Of a stretch of DNA of 64,000 bases, positions 8,697-17,094 are shown piece by piece. The stretch spans positions 1 to 64,000 of the forward strand of contig WLIV01000001.1 in assembly GCA_009702045.1 (NCBI GenBank). The letters run 5' to 3'. The first letter of the stretch is position 1. Every line of letters starts with the position of its first letter. The position numbers were made by a program, and so were the translations under genes. This DNA comes from Actinomycetota bacterium (GTDB lineage: Bacteria; Actinomycetota; Acidimicrobiia; Acidimicrobiales; Ilumatobacteraceae). The notes beneath the pieces were generated by a model. It searched no databases. It was not told the DNA's origin and saw only the letters and a program-made list of their open reading frames with translations.

Positions 8697-9529
8697 CCGC
8701 ACCGTCCACGGAAGCGGTGTTGGGCTGGGGGTTGGCGAGGCTGCGCGACCTGCCATGGCGACAGACCCGCGACCCGTGGGCCGTGCTGGTGAGCGAGGTG
8801 ATGCTGCAACAGACGCAGGTTGCTCGAGTGGTACCCAAGTGGTTGGCATTCATGCTCGAATTTCCCGACCCTGCTGCATGTGCGGCGGCGCCGCTGGGCG
8901 ATGTCTTGCGACTATGGCAAGGTCTTGGCTATCCGCGCCGGGCACGCAATCTGCATGAGGCTGCCGCCGTGGTGGCGAGCGCCGGCGCGTTCCCCACCGA
9001 ACTTGATGGTCTGCTGGCGTTGCCGGGTGTTGGCGCGTATACGGCGCGGGCGTTGCTTGCGTTTGCGTTCGAGTCGGGTGCAGCGGTCGTCGATACGAAC
9101 ATCGCCAGGGTGTTGGCGCGTGTGCATGGTGCGACGATGACCGCGCGACAAGTGCAGTCTGCGGCCGATGCCTGGCTGCCGGTGGGTGACTCGTGGGCGT
9201 GGAACCAGTGCCTGATGGAGCTCGGCGCGACCGTGTGCCGACCGGTGAACCCCGGATGCGGCGAGTGTCCGTTGGCGGATCGATGTGCCTGGCGGGGGAG
9301 CGGCATCGACCCGGCGCCAGGCACCGCCGGTGTCAGCCGTGCGCAGGCGCGCTTCGAGGGCAGCGAGCGTCAGGCTCGCGGCCGTCTGATGGCGGCGCTC
9401 ACTGCGGGCTCAGTTCGGGCGGGTGATGCTGAGCGCGTGATGTCACATCGTGCTGCGGATCGTCTGGCCGCTTCGCTGTGTTCCGAAGGTCTGGTGGTGC
9501 TCGACGGCGAGTGGTTGCGGCTGCCGTAA
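8693..9529 (+). CDS. mutY: A/G-specific adenine DNA glycosylase
   Basis: 278 residues. MutY removes adenine mispaired with 8-oxoguanine. DLPWRQTRDPWAVLVSEVML and QQTQVARVVPKW form the substrate pocket with its catalytic Glu. The helix-hairpin-helix is LPGVGAYTARAL and the catalytic Asp is in VVDTNIARVLARVHG. The iron-sulfur loop has the C-x6-C-x2-C-x5-C spacing in CRPVNPGCGECPLADRC. The C-terminal domain is shorter than in the 350-residue E. coli enzyme, as is common in Actinobacteria. The GTG overlaps the upstream stop by 4 nt and sits a few residues before conserved sequence. It needs the Fe-S machinery encoded further along. Confidence 0.93.
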   Translation: MTAPSTEAVLGWGLARLRDLPWRQTRDPWAVLVSEVMLQQTQVARVVPKWLAFMLEFPDPAACAAAPLGDVLRLWQGLGYPRRARNLHEAAAVVASAGAFPTELDGLLALPGVGAYTARALLAFAFESGAAVVDTNIARVLARVHGATMTARQVQSAADAWLPVGDSWAWNQCLMELGATVCRPVNPGCGECPLADRCAWRGSGIDPAPGTAGVSRAQARFEGSERQARGRLMAALTAGSVRAGDAERVMSHRAADRLAASLCSEGLVVLDGEWLRLP

Positions 9530-10408
9530 TCAGGCGGCGTCGAGCGCCAGGCGAATGAGCTGCCCGCGCAGCGCGTTGCCCGCTGACAGCAGGTGGATGT
9601 AATCCGTCGAGTTGATGTAGGTCGCTGGCGACAGATCGACCGCTGCGGCCCAGCCGATCACCGACACCCCGGGCCGGTGCAGGTTCGCGTTCCACAGATC
9701 TTCTGCTGGCAGGTTGTAGAGCACTCGTGTCCGCACATCGATCCAGAAGATCGGGAAGTTCGATACGCCCACGGCAGCGATTCCCTCCTGGATGGTGGTC
9801 GGATAGGACGGCATGTTGGTCATGCGGGCATCGTTCGTCCCGATCGCCAATACCCACCGCACGTCCGGTTTCGCCCACCACGGGTCGCTGGCCTTGATGC
9901 GGGCGATGACGTTCACCGCGTTCGACACCGAACTGGTGCCCCCGACGGTCATCCGGCGGGCAACGCCGCCATCAATGCAGATCGGGCCATACCCGGCGGC
10001 TAGTAGCTCGCGCATCGTGGCATTCTCGGCCCCGAGCGTCAGCGAATCGCCGACGACCGCCACCGGACCGCGGACACCAACCTCAGCATGGAAGACAACC
10101 TTCCAGTTGGTGCTCATTGTGCCGACGCTCCAGCGCTGTGCCGAGTCGACCCACGTCGCTACCTTGGCAACCGAGCCAGTGAGGCAGCCGCCGTACGCCG
10201 GGGGCGGTGGGAGCGGGAGCAGTTGCACCCGGCCACCGCGCACCGCCTGAGCAATGGGATGCGCAGCGTCATCAACCGATGTGATCGTGCCGCCAGCAGC
10301 CGAAGCCGAAGCGGCGAAGGTCAACGCCAGTGCGGTGGCACCGACCAGCAGCCAACGTCGAGGTTGGTTGCGTGGGCGCAACGAGGGGTCGATCCGGGAG
10401 CGCAACAA
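9530..10408 (-). CDS. Secreted SGNH/GDSL hydrolase
   Basis: A 292-residue protein with an N-terminal Arg-rich segment, a hydrophobic core (WLLVGATALALTFAASASA) and a likely signal-peptidase site after ASA. Catalytic blocks are VVGDSLTLG (Ser), GTND (block III Asn) and DYIHLLSAG (Asp and His, three residues apart). It is therefore an exported esterase or acetylhydrolase. It ends immediately next to the mutY stop in convergent orientation with no visible terminator. Confidence 0.83.
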   Translation of the reverse strand: MLRSRIDPSLRPRNQPRRWLLVGATALALTFAASASAAGGTITSVDDAAHPIAQAVRGGRVQLLPLPPPPAYGGCLTGSVAKVATWVDSAQRWSVGTMSTNWKVVFHAEVGVRGPVAVVGDSLTLGAENATMRELLAAGYGPICIDGGVARRMTVGGTSSVSNAVNVIARIKASDPWWAKPDVRWVLAIGTNDARMTNMPSYPTTIQEGIAAVGVSNFPIFWIDVRTRVLYNLPAEDLWNANLHRPGVSVIGWAAAVDLSPATYINSTDYIHLLSAGNALRGQLIRLALDAA

Positions 10409-10453
10409 CGTGGAAAGTGTACGTGGGGCTGTACGTCAGGATGGGTCGCCCGG

Positions 10454-11332
10454 TCAGCGCAGGAAGTCGAGAATGCGCTGGTTGACGATTTCTGGTTGTT
10501 CCAGGTGCAAGAAGTGACCGGCGCCATCGATGACTTCGACCGTGAGCGTGGCGGGGGCAGTTGCGGCCATTGCATCGGCGAGCGAGGTGCCCATGCATCC
10601 GTCGTGTCGGCCGTGGAGGTACAGCGTCGGCTGGGGCGGTACGGCGCCGGTGGCGATCTGTGCATCCATCAGGGCTGGGTCCTTCAGCCCGTCGCCGAGC
10701 GTCGCCCGGTAGTACCCGATGGCGGCGTTGAGGTTCGCCGGATTGCGGAGCGAGTCCTTCACACGCGCGAGGTCGCCGCTCGCGTCGTAGCCGGGTGACC
10801 AGTCGCGCCACAGCATGTCGATGAACGCCAGATCGCCAGCTGGCACCACCATGTCGGCCAACGGAGACTGGAAGAAGAACATGTACCAACTGCGCTTCAA
10901 CTGATCGGTGTCGGTGAGGAACGCCATCGCCACTGTGTTCGCCGTTGGCACCGCCAGCGCCACCACCTTGCTCCAGCGTTCAGGTGCCAGGGTTGCCGCC
11001 GCGTACGTGCCGCTGGCGCCCCAGTCGTGGCCGATGATCACTGCCCGCCCGTCTCCGCCCAGTGCCTCGTGTAGCGCGATCGCGTCCACCCCGAGCACCC
11101 CCGACTGGTAGCGGCCGTCATCGGGCACCTGGGTGGGCGCGTAACCGCGTTGGAACGGTGCGACGGCGTGGTAGCCAGCTGCAGCAAGCAACGGCAGCAG
11201 GTGCCGCCACGACCATGCGCAGTCGGGGAAACCGTGCAGACACAAGGCGAGCGGGCCATCGGTGGGCCCTGCGGTGAGATACGCGAAGTCGACCCCGTTG
11301 GCGGAGATGCGGTGCTCGGTGATTCCGGTCAT
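10454..11332 (-). CDS. Alpha/beta hydrolase, epoxide hydrolase-like
   Basis: 292 residues, alpha/beta fold. The oxyanion element is HGFP and the nucleophile elbow is GHDWGA, so the nucleophile is Asp as in epoxide hydrolases and haloalkane dehalogenases. The terminal catalytic His is in GAGHFLHLEQPE, and the charge-relay acid is probably in LHGRHDGCM. The cap domain between about 130 and 220 has two Tyr-containing stretches (RSWYMFFFQ and AIGYYRATLG), more like epoxide hydrolases. Single gene with its own promoter region shared with the divergent metallo-hydrolase. Confidence 0.86.
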   Translation of the reverse strand: MTGITEHRISANGVDFAYLTAGPTDGPLALCLHGFPDCAWSWRHLLPLLAAAGYHAVAPFQRGYAPTQVPDDGRYQSGVLGVDAIALHEALGGDGRAVIIGHDWGASGTYAAATLAPERWSKVVALAVPTANTVAMAFLTDTDQLKRSWYMFFFQSPLADMVVPAGDLAFIDMLWRDWSPGYDASGDLARVKDSLRNPANLNAAIGYYRATLGDGLKDPALMDAQIATGAVPPQPTLYLHGRHDGCMGTSLADAMAATAPATLTVEVIDGAGHFLHLEQPEIVNQRILDFLR

Positions 11333-11433
11333 GAGCGCACGTTAACGATGGTGCGACGAACGTCACGGAGCGGAAGCGTTTACCGCAGGGTGAACTGGGA
11401 CCTAACGTAAGGGATCTAGGGGGTGCGCACTCA

Positions 11434-12270
11434 ATGCAGGTCACGTTCTTCGGCGTGCGCGGTTCCACACCGTGTCACGGCGACTCAGTAGTGAGGTACG
11501 GGGGCAACACCTCGTGCGTCGCCGTGCACGTGCCCGGGCAAGGTCCGTTGTTCTTCGATCTCGGCACGGGCGCCCGCGACCTCGGCGCCGGTCAACCGCA
11601 GGACGGGTCGTTCCGCGGTACCTGTTTGCTCAGCCACCTCCATTGGGACCATACGCAAGGTCTGCCGTTCTTCAGTCCGTTGCATGCCGAGGGAGCCGAA
11701 CTCGACGTGTATGCACCGGCGCAGGACGACGGCCGAACTGTGGCCGAGGTCATCGGCCAGGTGATCCGGCCCCCATTGTTCCCGATCATCGTCGATCAAC
11801 TGCCGGGCAAGGTGCGCTTCCACGACACAGCCGACAGTGAGTTCATGATCGGCGATGTGAAGGTGATGGCTCGGATGGTCCCGCATGTCGGCCCCACGCT
11901 CGGCTACCGGCTTGAGTGGCAGGGTCACTCGGTCGCCTACCTCAGCGACCACCAGCAACCGCACGACGGCTCGTTCTCGGTGAGTGAAGGTGCACGAGAA
12001 CTCGCCGAAGGTGTCGACCTACTGATTCACGATGCGCAGTACACGAGCCACGAGTTCGCGACGAAGAATACGTGGGGCCATTGCACCATCGATTACGCGA
12101 TGTGGCTGGCTGAGCACTGCCACGTGCGCACGCTGGTGCTGTTCCACCACGATCCAACGCGCACGGACGCGATGCTCGACGAGGTGCGGGAGAGCGCGGT
12201 GGTGAAGGGCAAGAGCGCTGGGTTCGCCGTGTTGACCGCGTTCGAGGGCCTCACCGTCGACGTCGGTTGA
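11434..12270 (+). CDS. MBL-fold metallo-hydrolase
   Basis: 278 residues, metallo-beta-lactamase fold of the RNase Z/PhnP-like branch. It opens with VTFFGVRGSTPCHG, and the metal motif is HLHWDHTQG. Further ligands appear in SDHQQP, LLIHDAQYT and the C-terminal LFHHDP. Proteins of this type hydrolyse phosphodiesters or cyclic nucleotides; the substrate is unknown. The next gene begins 1 bp after its stop. Confidence 0.85.
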   Translation: MQVTFFGVRGSTPCHGDSVVRYGGNTSCVAVHVPGQGPLFFDLGTGARDLGAGQPQDGSFRGTCLLSHLHWDHTQGLPFFSPLHAEGAELDVYAPAQDDGRTVAEVIGQVIRPPLFPIIVDQLPGKVRFHDTADSEFMIGDVKVMARMVPHVGPTLGYRLEWQGHSVAYLSDHQQPHDGSFSVSEGARELAEGVDLLIHDAQYTSHEFATKNTWGHCTIDYAMWLAEHCHVRTLVLFHHDPTRTDAMLDEVRESAVVKGKSAGFAVLTAFEGLTVDVG

Positions 12271-12271
12271 C

Positions 12272-12658
12272 ATGCATCGCTCCACCTGGGGTGTCGTTGC
12301 TGCGGTCGTCGTTGCTGCAGTGTTGTTGGTGGCCGGTGTGTCGAAGCTGGCGCGGCAGGCGGGCTGGCGAGCGGAGTCAACCGGGATGGGCGTGCCATGG
12401 CGATTCGCCCGGCTGGTTCCCTATCTCGAGACCACAGTGGGGGCCTTGATGTTGGTGCAGCTGCAACGGCATGTGGTGGCCTGGTGCGCCGTCGCTCTGC
12501 TGGCCGCGTTCACCGTGTTGCTCGGGGCGCGGTTGGCGCAGGGCCAACGTCCGCCGTGCGCGTGTTTCGGTTCGTTGAGTGCCAAGCCGATTGGGCCAGG
12601 GCACCTCGCTCGCAATGCCGTGTTCATCGCCCTCGCCGTTGCCGCTGCCCTGCTCTGA
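12272..12658 (+). CDS. MauE/DoxX-like redox-associated membrane protein
   Basis: 128 residues with four hydrophobic segments. The CACFG motif between segments 3 and 4 (residues about 91-95) is the signature of MauE-type proteins, which are linked with disulfide chemistry in the cell envelope. Translation should be coupled to the metallo-hydrolase gene, 1 bp upstream. Partner oxidoreductase not seen nearby. Confidence 0.78.
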   Translation: MHRSTWGVVAAVVVAAVLLVAGVSKLARQAGWRAESTGMGVPWRFARLVPYLETTVGALMLVQLQRHVVAWCAVALLAAFTVLLGARLAQGQRPPCACFGSLSAKPIGPGHLARNAVFIALAVAAALL

Positions 12659-12662
12659 CCGG

Positions 12663-14684
12663 TCAGGCGAGTTCCGCGAGGAGGAACGTCAACACCCTGG
12701 CCTCGTCGCGCCACGCCTCGTAGCGGCCACTCGGCCCGCCGTGGCCTGCGCCCATCTCCATGCGCATGATCAACGTGGCGTCGTTCGTGCGCACTGCACG
12801 CAGTTTGGCGGTCCACTTGGCTGGCTCGTGGAAGCTGACCCGCGGGTCGTTCAGACCTCCGCTGATGAACATCGCCGGGTACGCCGCTGGGACCGTGTTG
12901 TCGTACGGCGAGTAGCCGAGCATGTAGTCCGCTGCGGGCGAGGTGCGCGGGTCGCCCCACTCCTCCCACTCGGTGACGGTCAGCGGCAGCGACGGATCCG
13001 ACATCGTGCTGACGACGTCGACGAAAGGGACCTCAGCGACAGCGGCACGGAACATGTCGGGGCGCATCGTGATACAGGCACCCACGAGCAGGCCGCCAGC
13101 GCTGCCGCCGCGAACGGCGACCTTGCCGCGGTGACCCCAGCCGTCGGCGACGAGGTGCTCGACGCAGGCGATGGTGTCGGTGAATGTGTTGCGCTTGTGT
13201 TCGAGCTTGCCCTGCAGGTACCACTCGCGACCCAGTTCGCCGCCGCCGCGCGGGTGCACCAGCGCCCACACGGCACCTCGGTCGAGCAGCGAGAGACGGG
13301 CCACGCTGAACCACGGGGGCATTGAGGACTCGTAGCTGCCGTAGCCGTAGACGACGAGCGGGGCGGTGCCGTCGACCGGGGTGTCGACATGACGCACGAC
13401 ATCGACCGGCACGCTGGTTCCGTCCGGGGCAGTCGCCCACAGTCGTTCGCTCGTGTAGCGCTCGACATCGACACCCGGCACCGGGGTCTGCTTCAGCATC
13501 CTGCGCTCACCGGTACGCACGTGCTCTTCGAACACTGTCAGTGGAGTGGTGAGCGACTGCACCGTGTAGCGCACTGTGTCCGCGGCCCACTCGGGGTTGG
13601 CATCCAGTTCCAGATCGTGCGGCTCGGCTGCGCCATGAACAGTGCGTTCGCTGCCGTCGCGGAACAGGACCCGCACCCGCGGCTGGGCATCGGCCCATTC
13701 GTGCACCAAGAGATGATCTGCGAACGCCTCCACCGACGTGATCCGCCGACCGGGAACGTGCGCGATGAGTTCGGCCCAGTCGCTGGGCGTAGCGAGTGGC
13801 GCGGTCATCAGCCGGAAGTCGGTGGCGTCCAGGTTGGTGAGCACGACCCAGCGATCGCCCCAGTGGTCGACGGTGTACTCCACATCGGGCCGGCGTGCAG
13901 CGACGAGGGTCGTCTGCTCATCGGGCTGCGCAGCGGGCACGAGGTGCACTTCGCTACTCAACTTGCTGGCGGATTCGATGATGATCCATTCGCCGCTGCG
14001 GCTGAGATCCACGTACACGAAGAATCGTTCGTCGGGTTCGTCGAAGACGACCACGTCCGCCGACTGCGGAGTGCCGAGGCGATGGCGCCAGACGGTGCAC
14101 GGGCGCATTTGCTCGTCGGCGGTGACGTAGAACAACGTCGCGCCGTCGGCCGACCACGCAGTGCCGCCCCACGTGGTGTCGAGCAGTTCATCTGCCAGGT
14201 CGCTGCCGGTCGCCAGATCGCGGAAACGCATCAGGTACATCTCGCTGCCGTCGGTGTCGCTGCTCCACGCCAGCAGCGTGTGCTGTGGGTTGACATCGAA
14301 CGCACTGACCGAAAAGTACTCGTGTCCCTCGGCTTCGCGGTTCTCGTCGAGCAACACCTCGTCGGTGGCCTGGCTGGCGCTGCGGCCGCGGCAGTGGATG
14401 GCGTAGCTCGCGCCTTCTTCGGTGCGAGTGACGTACCACCATCCGTCCTTGCGTACCGGCGCCGACAAGTCGGTCTCCTGTACGCGCGACTTGATCTCGC
14501 CGAAAATCTTCTCGACCTGCGCGTCGTGGTCGGCGAACCACGCGTTGGAGTAGGCGTTCTCGGCGTCCAGATAGGCGATGACCTCGGGGTCGTCTTTGTC
14601 GCGGAGCCACGCCCAGGGATCGGGCATTGGGCCCGTCGGTCGTTGCCAATGGTGGTCGACTTGCTTCGCGATGGGCGCCTGCAC
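12663..14684 (-). CDS. Oligopeptidase B-type S9 serine peptidase
   Basis: 673 residues from a GTG at 14684. The N-terminal part is the seven-bladed propeller, and the C-terminal part is the alpha/beta hydrolase domain. The nucleophile is in VRGGSAGGLLVGA, the Asp in ISGGLNDPRVSFHEPAKW and the His in MGAGHGGPSGRYEAWRDEA. PRGGGELGREWYLQGKLEHK is characteristic of oligopeptidase B. It lacks a signal peptide, so it is a cytosolic enzyme cutting short peptides, typically after basic residues. A longer frame extends upstream, but it overlaps the divergent ferredoxin gene and adds no family sequence. Confidence 0.88.
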   Translation of the reverse strand: MQAPIAKQVDHHWQRPTGPMPDPWAWLRDKDDPEVIAYLDAENAYSNAWFADHDAQVEKIFGEIKSRVQETDLSAPVRKDGWWYVTRTEEGASYAIHCRGRSASQATDEVLLDENREAEGHEYFSVSAFDVNPQHTLLAWSSDTDGSEMYLMRFRDLATGSDLADELLDTTWGGTAWSADGATLFYVTADEQMRPCTVWRHRLGTPQSADVVVFDEPDERFFVYVDLSRSGEWIIIESASKLSSEVHLVPAAQPDEQTTLVAARRPDVEYTVDHWGDRWVVLTNLDATDFRLMTAPLATPSDWAELIAHVPGRRITSVEAFADHLLVHEWADAQPRVRVLFRDGSERTVHGAAEPHDLELDANPEWAADTVRYTVQSLTTPLTVFEEHVRTGERRMLKQTPVPGVDVERYTSERLWATAPDGTSVPVDVVRHVDTPVDGTAPLVVYGYGSYESSMPPWFSVARLSLLDRGAVWALVHPRGGGELGREWYLQGKLEHKRNTFTDTIACVEHLVADGWGHRGKVAVRGGSAGGLLVGACITMRPDMFRAAVAEVPFVDVVSTMSDPSLPLTVTEWEEWGDPRTSPAADYMLGYSPYDNTVPAAYPAMFISGGLNDPRVSFHEPAKWTAKLRAVRTNDATLIMRMEMGAGHGGPSGRYEAWRDEARVLTFLLAELA

Positions 14685-14695
14685 GTGAGCCAGGG

Positions 14696-14701
14696 TAACG
14701 T
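14696..14701 (+). promoter_or_regulatory. Predicted -10 element of the ferredoxin gene
   Basis: TAACGT lies seven bases before the ATG at 14709, in the 24-bp gap to the divergent peptidase gene. This implies a leaderless ferredoxin mRNA. Confidence 0.4.
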
Positions 14702-14708
14702 CCGCAGA

Positions 14709-14963
14709 ATGCGGGTGTGGATCGATCAAGACCTGTGCACTGGCGACGGTCTGTGCGTCGATCACTGCCACGATGTGTTCACACTGCTCGAGGACGGCAT
14801 CGCCTACGTGATCCAGGGTGGCGTTGTGATGAATGATCCGGGCGGCTCCAGCAGCCTCGCCGAGGTGGAGTCGCGCTACCAGCAGAACGTCATCGACGCC
14901 GCGATCGCGTGCCCCGGCGAGTGCATCTTCATCGAGCTCGGGGTCATTCCGGATCGAGCGTAG
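14709..14963 (+). CDS. Ferredoxin, 3Fe-4S or Asp-ligated 4Fe-4S type
   Basis: 84 residues. Cysteines are C10, C16, C20, C68 and C72. In CTGDGLCVDHC the second cluster position is Asp (D13) instead of Cys, which is the pattern of single-cluster 3Fe-4S or Asp-ligated ferredoxins common in Actinobacteria as P450 or reductase partners. HCHDVF has His where most have Pro. The C-terminal ACPGECIF holds the last ligand. Its 3' end overlaps the convergent metallopeptidase gene by 20 bp. No partner enzyme is adjacent. Confidence 0.87.
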   Translation: MRVWIDQDLCTGDGLCVDHCHDVFTLLEDGIAYVIQGGVVMNDPGGSSSLAEVESRYQQNVIDAAIACPGECIFIELGVIPDRA

Positions 14964-16998
14964 GGGCCGCCGCCACCGGGGCCGCCGCCGTGGCGCCGTC
15001 GAACTGGACGTCGACGTTGGCCTCCAACTCTGCGTCGCCGTCGTCGTTCGTTGAAGCGGTGACTCGGCGTCGGCGACGCATCAGCACCGTCGCAGCGGCG
15101 ACGAGGGCGACGGCGATGCCGACACGAAGGAGCCCGGCCGAGGTCTCTCCGTCCACTGCGTCGATCACCTTGCGCGAGCGCTGCTCAGCCGTCGCGAGGT
15201 CGCCCCGAGCGAACGCGTCCCGAGCCTCGTTCAGCGTCGCGTCGATGTCGTTGCCGAGGAGTCCGACCGAGCCCAGGATGCCGTGCGAGCTGCGATCGGC
15301 ACGTGCGGCCTTCAGCATGACCGTGGCCAAATCCAATTGCACCTGGATCTTCGCGGTCACTGCATCGAGTGGACCGCTCGCAGATTCGTACGCCGATCTG
15401 AGCTCTGACGTGTATGTGGTGCCGATCTCCTGCACCGCGGCACCGAGTTGATCGCGGAGCACCAGGCAGGCCTCGCTCGCATTAATCGACGCAGCGGCGT
15501 AGGTGAACTTCCAGTCGCCCATCTGCGTGCGCACGACAGCGGGCGGCGCCCACTCGGCGCCATGTGTCGTCAACGCGGTGTAGGCGCTCTGCGCAGTGGC
15601 GCGCTGGTCGAACAGCGAGCGGTCGGCGGCGGTCACCACCTGGTCCTGGAACAGCGTCGTCGCCGTCTTCGAGCCGCCGACACGCTCCACCAGATCGAGA
15701 AACCGCTCCCAGCCCGTCGGTGCGTCGGTGCGTTCCGCAGTGTCAGGGCCGAGGTACGCAGGGGTGCCATCGGCAACTGCCTTCAAGACCGTCTGCATCT
15801 TGTCGACGCCGATCTCGTCGACGATCTGCTGCACCACCCAGAAGGATGCGTTGTAACCGAACCGTTCTCGATCGCCGGCCCCATCGGTGAAGTCGGGGTC
15901 GCTCCAGTCGTTCAGCGTCACCCTCCCCGGGTCGTTCGTGGCGATCTCGATCGGTGTGTGAGCGGTGCCGCCCAACTTCCCGACGGCGAGGTTCGAGTAC
16001 ACCTGCGCGAACCCTTCGTTCAGCCAGCGGTCGGAGAACCAGTTGCGGTTGAACCACGCGTGCGACATCTCGTGCAGCACGACTTCCTGATCGAGGTTCT
16101 CGCCGATCTCAATCTCGTGCTTGGTGGCGCTGAACCACCCTGCATAGCCGTAGACGTACGGCGTCGCGGACTCGCGTACGGCGACGGCGGTGTCGATCGG
16201 CCAAGGAACGCCGACGAGAGTCTGCAGTTCGGGGACACCCTGCTGGATCTGCGCCGTGACGAACTGTTGCCACTGGACGTCGCCCGGCCATGACTGCACC
16301 GTGAAGGCGTTGTGGTCGGCGGTCGCGACCTCGGAGCGTTCTAATGCGGTGTCGTCGTGTGCCGCGACGAAGACCGCGAACTTGTCGGGTTCGGGGATGG
16401 CTGCTCGTGTGTACGTGGTGATGCCGTTGGTCGACGCCTTCTGCCATTGGTCGTCGAGTGTGTCGACGACGTAGTTGCTGGGAGCCACGACCTTCAACGT
16501 CGCCCGACCGGGCTCGCCGAACGTGAATGCCTGGAAGCCGAAGTACGCCGAGTTCATCCGGATCGTGCCATCACCTCGCGGTGGCCGGCCACCGAGGTCG
16601 TAGGTGATCGTGATGGATCGGATGCTCCCCCAACCGGCGCACAACCGGAAGCCCACATCGGCGAGCAGGAAGCCGGGGTGGTCTGGCCACGTCGAGACGC
16701 GCGGTCGTGCGGTGCGAATGCGATTGTGGGGCCAGGTTCGTTCATTGGAGACGATGTTCGTCGCAGTGAACGGCACCGCCATGCTGAAGCCGCCGTAGCA
16801 GACCCAATGGCGGACGTCGTTGTTCTTCGCTTCGATGTCCACCGAGACGTGCACCTGATTGCTCTGCGGGTCGACGGTGTAGGTGAAAGTGCCGCTCACC
16901 TCGAAGTCGCTGGCGTGTGCAACCGGGGGCGCTTGGGTGACCGAGATCGTTACGGCGAGTGCGACTGCGAGCGCCATGAGGATCGCGCGCCGCCGCAT
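14944..16998 (-). CDS. Secreted, membrane-anchored zinc metallopeptidase (M1/M61-like)
   Basis: 684 residues. It has an N-terminal signal peptide (RRRAILMALAVALAVTISVT). The zinc site is HEMSHAWFNRNW, with the third ligand Glu in WLNEGFAQVYSN, so it is a gluzincin with HExxH and a downstream Glu. The C terminus has a membrane span (LRVGIAVALVAAATVLM), then an Arg stop-transfer run and an acidic/Ala-Pro tail, so the catalytic part faces outside. A much longer open frame exists upstream but is antisense to sufB. A -10-like TAGCCT sits 7 nt before the ATG, indicating a leaderless start. Confidence 0.82.
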   Translation of the reverse strand: MRRRAILMALAVALAVTISVTQAPPVAHASDFEVSGTFTYTVDPQSNQVHVSVDIEAKNNDVRHWVCYGGFSMAVPFTATNIVSNERTWPHNRIRTARPRVSTWPDHPGFLLADVGFRLCAGWGSIRSITITYDLGGRPPRGDGTIRMNSAYFGFQAFTFGEPGRATLKVVAPSNYVVDTLDDQWQKASTNGITTYTRAAIPEPDKFAVFVAAHDDTALERSEVATADHNAFTVQSWPGDVQWQQFVTAQIQQGVPELQTLVGVPWPIDTAVAVRESATPYVYGYAGWFSATKHEIEIGENLDQEVVLHEMSHAWFNRNWFSDRWLNEGFAQVYSNLAVGKLGGTAHTPIEIATNDPGRVTLNDWSDPDFTDGAGDRERFGYNASFWVVQQIVDEIGVDKMQTVLKAVADGTPAYLGPDTAERTDAPTGWERFLDLVERVGGSKTATTLFQDQVVTAADRSLFDQRATAQSAYTALTTHGAEWAPPAVVRTQMGDWKFTYAAASINASEACLVLRDQLGAAVQEIGTTYTSELRSAYESASGPLDAVTAKIQVQLDLATVMLKAARADRSSHGILGSVGLLGNDIDATLNEARDAFARGDLATAEQRSRKVIDAVDGETSAGLLRVGIAVALVAAATVLMRRRRRVTASTNDDGDAELEANVDVQFDGATAAAPVAAAPTLDPE

Positions 16999-17049
16999 CA
17001 GCGTGAGGCTAGTCAGCCGTACCCGGTGGAGATCGGCCTGAGGGATTGT

Positions 17050-17064
17050 TACTATGGCGGTAGT
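17050..17064. promoter_or_regulatory. sufB promoter dyad (ACTAT-N4-GTAGT)
   Basis: ACTAT at 17051-17055, GGCG, then GTAGT at 17060-17064 forms a near-palindrome. TACTAT (17050-17055) is also a good -10 hexamer for sufB. The same dyad, ACTAC-N4-GTAGT, lies in the sufD promoter at 20489-20502. A shared operator for an iron-sulfur-sensing repressor is the likely reading. Confidence 0.5.
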
Positions 17065-17094
17065 GCAAATTCCTGCGCCGGATTGGAGCCCGAG

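Noticed and set aside
13389-14963. Long plus-strand frame upstream of the ferredoxin
   Set aside because: It is the antisense of the oligopeptidase gene; only the last 84 codons (from 14709) are ferredoxin.
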